DNA of 64,000 bases from Methylococcales symbiont of Hymedesmia sp. n. MRB-2018 (lineage in GTDB: Bacteria; Pseudomonadota; Gammaproteobacteria; Methylococcales; Methylomonadaceae): contig QPIN01000060.1 in the NCBI GenBank assembly GCA_003666385.1, positions 1 to 64,000 of the forward strand, in the 5' to 3' direction. The position numbers were made by a program, and so were the translations under genes. This document shows, piece by piece, positions 30,234 through 39,267 of the stretch. How positions within the stretch are numbered: the stretch's first letter is position 1; each line of letters begins with the position of its first letter. A model generated the notes under the pieces. The model had not been told where the DNA came from. It ran no database searches and saw only the letters and a program-made list of their open reading frames with translations.

Positions 30234-32127
30234 TTAAACCGCCAAGCCCCATAAATATGGCACCTAGCCAAATCCAGCGAATAAAGGATTTATAGTGAAT
30301 ACGCAGACTCCACGCACCTTCGTTGCCCAATGGTTCACCAATTGCCACAAACAAATCCCTTGTTAAACCTGCATCTATTGCTGCTTCTGTCATCGGCATT
30401 TTTTGTACCCGATATTCCCTTTTTTGCGGTTTGAGAATGGCCACTTGTTCACCATCAACAGTGACCGTAAATTTACCTTCAAGTGCAAGATAATTGGGCC
30501 CTTGGGTTTTTGTTACTCCATTAAATTCAAAAGTATATCCTGACATTTCTAGGGTATCACCAGGTTCCATACGAACATCTCTTGCTATGGTATAAATTGA
30601 AGTAAAAGTAATACCAATAACAAAAACAGAAATCCCTAAATGCGCTACTGTCATGCCATAAAAACCAGCAGGAATTGTTATTAATCGTTGCCAACTCAAG
30701 CCTTTACTACCCAGTCTGTCAACAAATGACAAAACAACCGTCGCCATTGTCCATAAGGCCAGAGTGACACCTAAACCAGCAGTCCAGGAATAAAAAGGCA
30801 TGGCTAATGGTGTTAAAAAGCCAATACCCACACAAGCGACAATCATTCCTTTTAATCGCCAAGCCAATGTTTTTATATCATCACTTTTCCAGCGAATTAA
30901 CATGCCTAGCCCCACTGTTACCGTAAGCGGTGCCATTAAAGGGATAAAAATAGCATTAAAATAAGGAGGGCCCACAGAAATTTTACCCATGCCTAATGCA
31001 TCAATCACTAAAGGGTACAGTGTGCCTAATAAAATACTGGCAGCGGTAGCGACTAACAAGACATTATTTAGTAATAAGGTGGATTCACGTGAGATCAGTT
31101 CAAAACTCACGCTATTTTTAACTTTTGGTGCTCTAAAGGCATAAAGTAATAATGAACCACTGACAACAATCGTCAGAAATATCAATATAAACAATCCACG
31201 TGCTGGATCACTGGCAAAAGCATGGACTGAGGTTAATACACCAGAACGCACTAGGAATGTTCCAAGCAAACTCAAAGAAAAAGTAAGAATAGCCAGTAAT
31301 ACTGTCCATGTTTTGAACATACCGCGTTTTTCACTGGCCGCTAAAGAATGAATAAGTGCGGTACCGACTAACCATGGCATAAACGAGGCATTTTCAACTG
31401 GATCCCAAAACCACCAGCCGCCCCAGCCTAGTTCGTAATAAGCCCACCAACTGCCTAGGGCTATACCTAAAGTTAAAAACATCCAGGCAATATTTGTCCA
31501 GGGTCTTGACCATCTTGCCCAGGCTGAATCTAACCGTCCTTCTAATAAGGCTGCGATGGAAAATGCAAAAGCTACAGAAAAACCAACATAACCCATATAA
31601 AGCATCGGCGGGTGAATGGCTAAGCCCGGATCTTGTAATAAGGGGTTTAAATCACCACCTTCAAGAGGCGCAGGAAATAGACGTTCAAAAGGATTTGAGG
31701 TTAATAATAAAAATAGAATAAAACCAATACTGATGAGTCCCATCACCCCTAAAACACGGGCGACAGTTGTTTCTGGAACGCCTTTACTAAAAGTGGCAAC
31801 CAAACCAGTCCAAACAGACAGAACCAATGCCCATAATAATAATGAGCCTTCGTGCGCGCCCCAAACACCAGAGACCAAATACAAAACAGGCAATGCGGTA
31901 TTGGAATGATTAGCCACATACAAAACTGAAAAATCATGCACTAAAAAAGAATAGCTTAAGCAACCATAAGAGACCAACATGAATAATAACTGGGCATAAG
32001 CAGAAGGCCGTGCAACTGCAACCCAACCACCCGTTAAACGATACGCTCCTGCTATAGGAACGATGCCTTGTATGATCGCCATAAACAAAGCGAGGATGAG
32101 AGCAAACTGCCCTATTTCAGGTATCAT
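30151..32127 (-). CDS. ccmF: Heme lyase CcmF
   Basis: WGGWWFWDPVENASFMPWL. Confidence 0.96.
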   Translation of the reverse strand: MIPEIGQFALILALFMAIIQGIVPIAGAYRLTGGWVAVARPSAYAQLLFMLVSYGCLSYSFLVHDFSVLYVANHSNTALPVLYLVSGVWGAHEGSLLLWALVLSVWTGLVATFSKGVPETTVARVLGVMGLISIGFILFLLLTSNPFERLFPAPLEGGDLNPLLQDPGLAIHPPMLYMGYVGFSVAFAFSIAALLEGRLDSAWARWSRPWTNIAWMFLTLGIALGSWWAYYELGWGGWWFWDPVENASFMPWLVGTALIHSLAASEKRGMFKTWTVLLAILTFSLSLLGTFLVRSGVLTSVHAFASDPARGLFILIFLTIVVSGSLLLYAFRAPKVKNSVSFELISRESTLLLNNVLLVATAASILLGTLYPLVIDALGMGKISVGPPYFNAIFIPLMAPLTVTVGLGMLIRWKSDDIKTLAWRLKGMIVACVGIGFLTPLAMPFYSWTAGLGVTLALWTMATVVLSFVDRLGSKGLSWQRLITIPAGFYGMTVAHLGISVFVIGITFTSIYTIARDVRMEPGDTLEMSGYTFEFNGVTKTQGPNYLALEGKFTVTVDGEQVAILKPQKREYRVQKMPMTEAAIDAGLTRDLFVAIGEPLGNEGAWSLRIHYKSFIRWIWLGAIFMGLGGLIATTDKRYRKASRNKKNESKEEASAKF

Positions 32128-32128
32128 T

Positions 32129-32587
32129 TTATTGCCCCGTGATTTGTGGTTCTCCTAGATCTTTCTCTTTATTCTTTAGGCTTTCAGCAACTTCAGGGGG
32201 CATATAATTCTCATCGTGTTTTGCCAATACTTCTTCAGCGATAAAAACATTCTGCTTATTTAGCCGTCCATTAGCGACGATGCCCTGCCCTTCTCTAAAC
32301 AAGTCAGGTAATATGCCTATGTACTCAACAGTGACTTGCTTACTGTAATCGGTTAACACAAAACGCACCATCAGACCGTTATCAGGTCTTTCAATACTCC
32401 CCTCAACAACCATTCCACCTAAACGGAATTTAGCCTGTTCTGGTGCTTTACCTGCTACCACTTCTGTGGTTGAGAAAAAATACATTAAATTTTCATTAAA
32501 TGCTTTTAGAGCAAAAGTCACTGCAGTAGCAACACCTGCCATCATCAGTAAAATAAGAATGAGTCGTTGTTTTTTTAGTGGTGTCAT
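32129..32587 (-). CDS. ccmE: Cytochrome c maturation protein CcmE
   Basis: FRLGGMVVEGSI...VLAKHDENYMPPEV. Confidence 0.95.
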   Translation of the reverse strand: MTPLKKQRLILILLMMAGVATAVTFALKAFNENLMYFFSTTEVVAGKAPEQAKFRLGGMVVEGSIERPDNGLMVRFVLTDYSKQVTVEYIGILPDLFREGQGIVANGRLNKQNVFIAEEVLAKHDENYMPPEVAESLKNKEKDLGEPQITGQ

Positions 32588-32751
32588 TGTTTGTTTCGTT
32601 TCTGTTTTAAGGCTAAATCACGTACTAATTGTTTTCTTTGCATAAATGGCAACACTATATTTAACAGTAATACCACAAAAGCAATGCCATAAGCAGACCA
32701 GACATACATGCCATACCCACCCATAGCTAAAAATTCATTAAAGCTATTCAT
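32584..32751 (-). CDS. ccmD: Heme exporter protein CcmD (not in supplied ORF track)
   Basis: Read from sequence: MNSFNEFLAMGGYGMYVWSAYGIAFVVLLLNIVLPFMQRKQLVRDLALKQKRNKQ*, between ccmE and ccmC. Confidence 0.9.
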   Translation of the reverse strand: MNSFNEFLAMGGYGMYVWSAYGIAFVVLLLNIVLPFMQRKQLVRDLALKQKRNKQ

Positions 32752-33508
32752 TAGTTTCCTCCACTAGCTTTTGCACCCATTGACTGTTTTCTTCACGTTT
32801 TAATATTTCTACTTTAGCCACTAGTAACATGGCAATACCATAATAGAATTTAAATGCAGTCGCCATCAGTAACAAGGGGATCAGCATGTCAATATGTATA
32901 GAGGGCTTATCCATTTTGGCAACCGTTGCCCCCTGGTGTAAGGTATTCCACCATTCCACAGAATAGTGAATAATTGGGATGTTAACCACACCCACCAAAG
33001 CTAAAATTGAGATAGCACGCGACGCCGTTCGTTTATCTTCAATCGCACCATATAGACTGATAACACCTAGGTATAAAAACAATAAAATGAGTTCTGACGT
33101 TAAGCGTGCATCCCATACCCACCAAGTTCCCCACATAGGCTTACCCCACAAAGAACCCGTCACCAAAGCAATAAAGGTAAAGCTTGCGCCAATAGGCGCA
33201 CTACTGATAGCAACCACATCAGCAATTTTCATCCGCCATATTAATCCAATAGCACCTGAAATAGCCATGACCACATAAACGAATAATGACATCCAGGCGG
33301 CAGGGACATGGATATAAATAATTCGATAACTATCACCTTGTTGATAATCAGTAGGAGCCAAATACAAGCCCATGTATAAACCAGAAACTGCCAATAAAAC
33401 AAAAATTACCACAAACCAAGGCAATAATTTATCAGCAAAACTGTAAAAATGTGGCGGTGAAGCCATGCGATGATAAAAGCGGAGTAATGGAGCTGGAACT
33501 ATAGACAT
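32744..33508 (-). CDS. ccmC: Heme exporter protein CcmC
   Basis: IYIHVPAAWMS...WGTWWVWDARLTSELIL. Confidence 0.96.
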   Translation of the reverse strand: MSIVPAPLLRFYHRMASPPHFYSFADKLLPWFVVIFVLLAVSGLYMGLYLAPTDYQQGDSYRIIYIHVPAAWMSLFVYVVMAISGAIGLIWRMKIADVVAISSAPIGASFTFIALVTGSLWGKPMWGTWWVWDARLTSELILLFLYLGVISLYGAIEDKRTASRAISILALVGVVNIPIIHYSVEWWNTLHQGATVAKMDKPSIHIDMLIPLLLMATAFKFYYGIAMLLVAKVEILKREENSQWVQKLVEETNE

Positions 33509-33579
33509 ATCATTGGTCTATGCTGAATAGAGTGGGTCATTAAATTTTAGTTTTCCACTAGGTAAGTAAATCATATTAA

Positions 33580-33643
33580 AGGGTCTGTGCCATTTTATGT
33601 GGGTACTCAAATTTTAGTTTTCTATTATTTGGCAGTGACCCAT
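33580..33643. repeat. Interspersed repeat family D, copy 2
   Basis: Matches 14365-14430; degenerate half copy at ~33533-33560. Confidence 0.8.
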
Positions 33644-33710
33644 AATTCGACATAAATCCCTCGTAGAGTATGTATTGCATACCCTTTATTAAAATATTTA
33701 TTTTTTTATT

Positions 33711-33745
33711 TCCCCTCACCCAACCCTCTCCCTCTGGAGAGGCCT
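33711..33745. repeat. CCCTCACCCAACCCTCTCCCTCTGGAGAGG-type intergenic repeat
   Basis: Motif recognisable as a dispersed repeat seen in many proteobacterial genomes. Confidence 0.5.
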
Positions 33746-34072
33746 TTTAAGCTCTCGCTTTGTTTAGCATTGTCCATAAGTTATTAAAACCTGTAATTAT
33801 AAGTTGCTTAAAATACTAGCCATAACAATAAAAAACAAGTATTACAACCGTTCCCGTATTTCAGAGAAGAAATTTAGAGAAGTTTTGAAGTGTTTTTGTC
33901 TTGATTTGAATGCTATTTGAAAAATAGGGTTACAATTTGCGAAGGTAGCGTCTAGTCAAATGCGGGGAATTCGTTGCGTCCCTAATTATTTTAAGCATTA
34001 TGCCAGTATTGCTATACTTCTGTAAAATGGTATGATTTTAAACCTACTTTTTCAACCAATCAAGCACACAAA

Positions 34073-35059
34073 ATGATAAATATAATCCTCAGTTTTATTC
34101 TGTTTCCGACCGTGGCATGGGTGCTAGGCGTTGCTTTTTCTATCCCTCTATTTTTGAGTTTAACCCTTAGTTTTTTGTTAGTGACAGTCGCTCCGTTGTT
34201 GCAAATTTATGCAAATAAAGATGCACTGATTATTTGGTTAAAATCGCTTACCATAGGGGTTCTGGTGGTATTAACGGTGTTGGGGATTTATGAACTATTG
34301 CTACTGTATGGTATTACCAGTCATTTTTTGCCAGAAATTAGAAACGATGCCAATAGCCAAACATTATTTTTGTCGGCGTTGTTGATTTTTGCTTTATTTA
34401 TTTATTATTTGCTACTCTCACAAGTCAAAACTGAGAAAAAACAAAGCTTAGACCAGCAGCTAAATCAGGTGTTATTACGTCCGTCAATAGCACTATGCCT
34501 GTTGGTGGCGTGTATTTTAACGGTGTTGGAATTGTTATTGGTGGATGAGGGGGCAGCGAATACGTTAAGCTGGATTGCACCGAAATTATTGGAGCGTGGC
34601 ATCATCCCGCCGCTGACCTTGCTGCTGTTTAATTGGGGGCTGTTATTACTCATCGGTAAGTGGCTGATTTTGCTCAAAGAGGGCAGTCAAAATCGCCACT
34701 CGCTGTTGCTGGTAATGCTGGATAAACCTGCGGATGATTTTTGGGATAAGGTGTGGCTAAAGAGCGAGGCCTTTTATATTCTACCGAATTATATTAACTA
34801 CGCTCTGCCGATTTTAGGCTTTATCGGCACCGTGCTTGGTATTTCGCTATCGGCGGAAAATATCGCTGATATTATCGCCTCGCCAGATGGTTTGACCGCC
34901 AATAATAAGAGTCTGGGCGATGCTATTATCCCACTTGGAATTGCCTTTGACACCACCTTAATTGCGCTGTCGTTGGGTTTGATACTAACTTTGATTTTTG
35001 TGTTACTCAAATCAATGGAAGTACGGATTCTCAACCAATTAAAGCAGTTAAGCAGTTAA
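34073..35059 (+). CDS. MotA/TolQ/ExbB-like proton-channel membrane protein (motor operon gene 1)
   Basis: Polytopic; C-terminal signature YALPILGFIGTVLGISLS...SLGDAIIPLGIAFDTTLIALSLGLIL resembles the TolQ/ExbB/MotA channel core. Confidence 0.75.
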   Translation: MINIILSFILFPTVAWVLGVAFSIPLFLSLTLSFLLVTVAPLLQIYANKDALIIWLKSLTIGVLVVLTVLGIYELLLLYGITSHFLPEIRNDANSQTLFLSALLIFALFIYYLLLSQVKTEKKQSLDQQLNQVLLRPSIALCLLVACILTVLELLLVDEGAANTLSWIAPKLLERGIIPPLTLLLFNWGLLLLIGKWLILLKEGSQNRHSLLLVMLDKPADDFWDKVWLKSEAFYILPNYINYALPILGFIGTVLGISLSAENIADIIASPDGLTANNKSLGDAIIPLGIAFDTTLIALSLGLILTLIFVLLKSMEVRILNQLKQLSS

Positions 35060-35062
35060 GCG

Positions 35063-35566
35063 GTGAAACCAAGAGTTAGAACCAAACACTTTTCCAACTT
35101 TTCCATCATTGAAGTTTTCGGCGGCACCTTCGCCCTACTGGTAGTTTTGTTCGTCATTCTCAACATTTTCTCAGAGGCGCAAATTCAGCAGCGATTAGCG
35201 CAAACAATTGAGGAAGGCGAGTATAAAATCTCGTGGGAAAAAGGTAACGAAGGCTATATTGTCATTGCTTTTCCGAGTTATATGCTGATTGTCCAGCAGC
35301 AAAAAAAGGTAGATTTGGCAAATATTTGTGCTTCCAATTCTGCGTTTGTCAATTATGCACGGCAAATTTATGCGGACAAAAAAAAGCAAATAGTGTTCGC
35401 CATTGTGGAAAATGCGACCTTAACCATGCGTGCTGGACGGGATTGTATGCGCCAAATTTTTCCTAAAAAGCCGCTGTCCATCGCTTGGATTATTGCTAAT
35501 AATGAGTTGCTAAAATCGGTTAGCATTGACAATTTTCCTGCCTATATCAAGCAAACAATTAAATAG
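35063..35566 (+). CDS. Single-pass MotB/ExbD-like protein (motor operon gene 2; GTG start)
   Basis: N-terminal helix SIIEVFGGTFALLVVLFVILNIF with Glu17; starts 3 bp after gene 1. Confidence 0.6.
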   Translation: MKPRVRTKHFSNFSIIEVFGGTFALLVVLFVILNIFSEAQIQQRLAQTIEEGEYKISWEKGNEGYIVIAFPSYMLIVQQQKKVDLANICASNSAFVNYARQIYADKKKQIVFAIVENATLTMRAGRDCMRQIFPKKPLSIAWIIANNELLKSVSIDNFPAYIKQTIK

Positions 35567-35568
35567 AT

Positions 35569-37143
35569 ATGACCTCTGAACTCCACACCAACCACATTGC
35601 CTTAGCGGATATTTTGGCGAACGGGGTGGTAGTTTTGCTGATTTTGATTACCCTGTCGCTGAGCGTTAAACAGCAAGATGCCGAGCATGAATTGCAACAA
35701 GTGAGCGAAATCGGGGCGGTGATGGCGCGCGAAATTGGCAGTTCGTTTATCACCAATGCCTTGCCGAGTAGCAGCCCAGCGATGTTGCACGATTATAATC
35801 ACCCCCAACATGCCAAAGTTCCCTATATTGTTATGGCTAAAAATCAGCTACTAATTAAGAGCGCTGGCGATGGTAAAAAGTTAGATTTTAGTTTGTCAAA
35901 AGAGGAGTTATTGCAGCAAGATAATCGCTTTGACGATTTTTTACGCGGCTTGGTTACTAACAAAAAAACCCGGATACGGATGGATATTCACCATATTAAA
36001 AATTATTATTTGGTGCTATCTATCCTCAAAAAACACAAAGTTTTAGTGAGTGATTGGCATTTTCTGGGGCTTGAAACGGCGGGTGCTGGTACTGATGATT
36101 TTTCATCTCCTGTAAGTCAAGATGAGGTTTTTCCAGATTTTATGGAGACGGAATTGGATGATGATTTAGATGAGTTTGAGGACGAACAAGGAGTTTTGAG
36201 CGAGGGCGTTGATTTTTTCTCAGGTGAGGCCGATGGGCAGTTTAGTAGTGAGAATGGACGTGGTTTTGGCAAGGGTGATGGTAGCGAATTTGGCACGCAA
36301 TCAGGGCTTGGTGACGAGGAAATGTATAGGGAAATGGAGCGGCTGATGGCGAAATATTCAGGACTTGAGGATGCTTATTTTGTTGAGTCTCTGAATATCA
36401 ATTTTTCTAGCAGTGGCTCAATATCGGGATTAGAAATACCTTTCAAATACGGCGATGAAGGTGGCGGAGAACCCGTCTCTAAACAGTTGCTGGCGATTTT
36501 GCTTAGTTATCTGGCGGACCGACAACGTGCCTATCAATCTGACGAATTTGTGGAGGTCAGTGCTGATGATTTTGTTCAAGCTAGATTCCCCTCAGTAAAG
36601 CGAGATTATGCGGCAGAAATTGAGGCAATTTATCAGAGCATATCAACTATTGACTTTGATTTTATTGATATTATTCATCAGCACGAAGCGAAAAGTGGTG
36701 CGGCGTTTTTGGTTAATAAAAACTTAGAAAATAGCAAAATTATCAGCCAAACAAAAGTTCAGCCAACGATTTGGGAGGAAAATACTTTAAGCATAAAACT
36801 CTACCCGCAACCCACGATTGACAACGGTTCGCAGGTGGAAATCAGTGCAACTGATGTAATTTTATTCGCCGCCAGACACAATGAAAATGAGCGATTTGAT
36901 TGGCAATTAGTGGCAGTTTTAAACGCCCAACTAAACGCGATAGAAATTGGTTTTGTGTATGCGAAGTATACTAAATACGGGTTATTATTGAGCGCCCAAG
37001 AAAACGATATTCGCCTTAATCAAAGGGAGATTGAGCGCTATTATCTGCTGAGTAATCAGGGAAATTATTGGAAATGGAGCTTGCTGATGTTGATATTTAC
37101 GCTATTTTTGTATCTACTTTTTAAGCGACACCATGCTAAATAA
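35569..37143 (+). CDS. MotB/TolR-like protein with acidic Gly-rich linker and C-terminal TM (motor operon gene 3)
   Basis: N-terminal helix ALADILANGVVVLLILITL with Asp14; C-terminal WKWSLLMLIFTLFLYLLFKRHH. Confidence 0.6.
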   Translation: MTSELHTNHIALADILANGVVVLLILITLSLSVKQQDAEHELQQVSEIGAVMAREIGSSFITNALPSSSPAMLHDYNHPQHAKVPYIVMAKNQLLIKSAGDGKKLDFSLSKEELLQQDNRFDDFLRGLVTNKKTRIRMDIHHIKNYYLVLSILKKHKVLVSDWHFLGLETAGAGTDDFSSPVSQDEVFPDFMETELDDDLDEFEDEQGVLSEGVDFFSGEADGQFSSENGRGFGKGDGSEFGTQSGLGDEEMYREMERLMAKYSGLEDAYFVESLNINFSSSGSISGLEIPFKYGDEGGGEPVSKQLLAILLSYLADRQRAYQSDEFVEVSADDFVQARFPSVKRDYAAEIEAIYQSISTIDFDFIDIIHQHEAKSGAAFLVNKNLENSKIISQTKVQPTIWEENTLSIKLYPQPTIDNGSQVEISATDVILFAARHNENERFDWQLVAVLNAQLNAIEIGFVYAKYTKYGLLLSAQENDIRLNQREIERYYLLSNQGNYWKWSLLMLIFTLFLYLLFKRHHAK

Positions 37144-38641
37144 AATTTTATTCTCGGTGATTGTATTAAGCGTTTTGACGGTAGTCTTGCTACTTAGTCC
37201 ATGGCACAAAAATATCCCCAGCCAAACTTTGAAAATCAAAGCCAGCGACCAACAAAAATCCGCATTAGACAAGATTTTATTGGAAAATTTAAACGTAATT
37301 AAAGCCCGCCACAGTTTAATAAAATCCTTAACTCAGCCGCCTAAAACAGTGGTAATTAAAAAATTATGGGTGGATAAAACCGAAGTCGCCCAAGCTGATT
37401 TTTATAAATTTGTTGGCTGGACTAGAGCGCATAATTCCTCCGCATTTTTTGCCCCTACCCAGCCGCAAGACTGGAAATTTTACAGCAGTAGCAAAACGCA
37501 TGGTCTGTCTGGCAAACTTGGTGTTTCTGCCAATGGCATTAGTTTTTACGATGCTTATGCTTACTGCCGTGCAAATGGTGCAAGATTGCCGAGCGCCGAT
37601 GAATTTCGTGCTATAGCTGAGTCCCGCCCTGCCCAACTCTACCCTTGGGGCAATAAATTCAATCCCAAACCTTGGCCATATTTTGATGCCCGCTTGAACG
37701 CCACCCTCAAGCCCGCCATCTTTCCCAGCAGCGATACCAAAGAAGGTGTGGCTGACCTCGGCGCATTATTATCCGAATGGACGCTTGGTAATTATCCGCA
37801 AGGCTACCCGTTTATTCAGGGTGGCAACGCCTATTCAAGCCCTCATGAAATCTATGCGCTAACTATGGTTTATCGCTCGGTGCCGGCAAAATCACGCTCG
37901 CCGTATGTTGGTTTTCGCTGTGTTTATGATACCAAACCTCGTGCCCTCTCCCCATGGAAAAGCAAAATTAACAGCGTGCTGATTACTAACAAAACCATTA
38001 AAACCAACCACTATCCGCATTCCACCATTCGCCCATTTTTGCATTATTTATCGCGCCTAAATGTTGATACTTTTAAATCATTATTGCCCATTCAGAGAAA
38101 ATCGGATTATCAATTATCGGTCGGCATAAACGAGGCGAGTGTCGCCCAATATGCTCAATTTATGGCGGATATTTTTGTCTCTTTTGGTTTGTATTCCCAC
38201 CCGCAAAAACCCCAAAATCACAGCCTTCAGCCGCTCAATTGGCAACAGCAAAAAGACCACCCCAATCGCCCAGTGGTAGGGGTAGATTGGTGGAGTGCTT
38301 ATCATTTTGCAAATTGGGCGGGCGGCAGATTGCCTACTTATAAGGAATCAATAAAAATGCAGGTGTTAGCAGCGGTGCAAAAATCGGTGTTTGCTGACCA
38401 CCGCCAAACCTACCCCGCCGAGCTAAAACCCAATACCAAAATCTCCCACCTACTTGGCAATGTCTCCGAATGGACTAGTAGCATTGACAGCTCAAAAGAA
38501 AATCTTAGCATGATTGTCCGCGGCGGCAGCTTTTTAATACATCAAAAACGTGCCAACAACATTGATTTCTATCGCTCAATCAGCCCCCACTACCGCGCTC
38601 AAGATATTGGCTTGCGGGTAGTGTTTGACAAGATAAAATAG
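37133..38641 (+). CDS. Membrane-anchored double SUMF1/FGE-fold protein (motor operon gene 4)
   Basis: N-terminal TM; two SUMF1 signatures (WVDKTEVAQADFYKF..ARLPSADEFRAIAE..YVGFRCVYD and GRLPTYKESIK..GNVSEWTSS..IVRGGSF..DIGLRVVFD). Confidence 0.85.
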   Translation: MLNKILFSVIVLSVLTVVLLLSPWHKNIPSQTLKIKASDQQKSALDKILLENLNVIKARHSLIKSLTQPPKTVVIKKLWVDKTEVAQADFYKFVGWTRAHNSSAFFAPTQPQDWKFYSSSKTHGLSGKLGVSANGISFYDAYAYCRANGARLPSADEFRAIAESRPAQLYPWGNKFNPKPWPYFDARLNATLKPAIFPSSDTKEGVADLGALLSEWTLGNYPQGYPFIQGGNAYSSPHEIYALTMVYRSVPAKSRSPYVGFRCVYDTKPRALSPWKSKINSVLITNKTIKTNHYPHSTIRPFLHYLSRLNVDTFKSLLPIQRKSDYQLSVGINEASVAQYAQFMADIFVSFGLYSHPQKPQNHSLQPLNWQQQKDHPNRPVVGVDWWSAYHFANWAGGRLPTYKESIKMQVLAAVQKSVFADHRQTYPAELKPNTKISHLLGNVSEWTSSIDSSKENLSMIVRGGSFLIHQKRANNIDFYRSISPHYRAQDIGLRVVFDKIK

Positions 38642-38838
38642 CGCACGCCATCAAACTGGTGTTCCTACCATTAACGGGGCAGATTTGAAGTGGATTAAAG
38701 TTACTTTGGCACACGAAGAGTTCGTGATAAGCGTGGTCGTGGTGCTAGAGGAAAGACTATTGTTTTTTGGCATAGATCCACCAAAAATATCAAAACAAAG
38801 GATTTAGACAGTAATATTATTAAAATAATTGGTATGTC

Positions 38839-39195
38839 TTGGACACTTTTGTAGGCACAAGTGAGGAGAAAAATTTAATTACTTTTATTGAAAATGTAAT
38901 TCAAAATCTACAAAATAAATACGAAGAGGTTTATAAAATATATGATTTTGAAACAGGCAGAGGATTTCAACCTGACTTTATTTTATTTTTGAAAAATAAA
39001 GAAACTAAACCGATGTACTATCAAGTCTTTATCGAACCAAAAGGCGAGAATTTACTTGAGCATGACCAATGGAAAGGTGAGTTTTTAGAAAAAATATCAG
39101 AAAAATACGGATTAGATAATATTTTAGGCGAGGATAAGAACTATTATTTAATTGGGCTACCGTTTTTTAATCAATGGTGTTTACACTCTATTTAG
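38839..39195 (+). pseudogene. C-terminal remnant resembling type III restriction / DEAD-box helicase protein
   Basis: KIYDFETGRGFQPDFILFLKNKE...YYQVFIEPKGENLLEHDQWKGEFLEKI...YYLIGLPFFN; no helicase part upstream. Confidence 0.65.
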
Positions 39196-39212
39196 CATAG
39201 ACCCCTATTAAA

Positions 39213-39267
39213 TAAGCTAACACGCAATAAATAAACACCTCGGGCTTACCCAGGATTTTTATTCATC
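39213..39267 (+). repeat. Interspersed repeat family E, copy 2
   Basis: TAAGCTAACACGCAATAAATAAACACCTCGGGCTTAC...GGATTTTTATTCATC. Confidence 0.75.

Noticed and set aside
35602-35811. Minus-strand ORFs within the motor operon (also 34465-34677, 34798-35034, 35195-35389, 37364-37636)
   Set aside because: Shadow ORFs opposite long coding frames
34073-38641. Canonical Zorya system
   Set aside because: No ZorC/ZorD/ZorE-like genes, no OmpA-type ZorB domain; only the channel-type gene and B-type helices are similar
34073-38641. Canonical GldKLMN / T9SS motor
   Set aside because: Two different B-type proteins, no GldN/SprA-like genes and not a Bacteroidota context; only an architectural analogy
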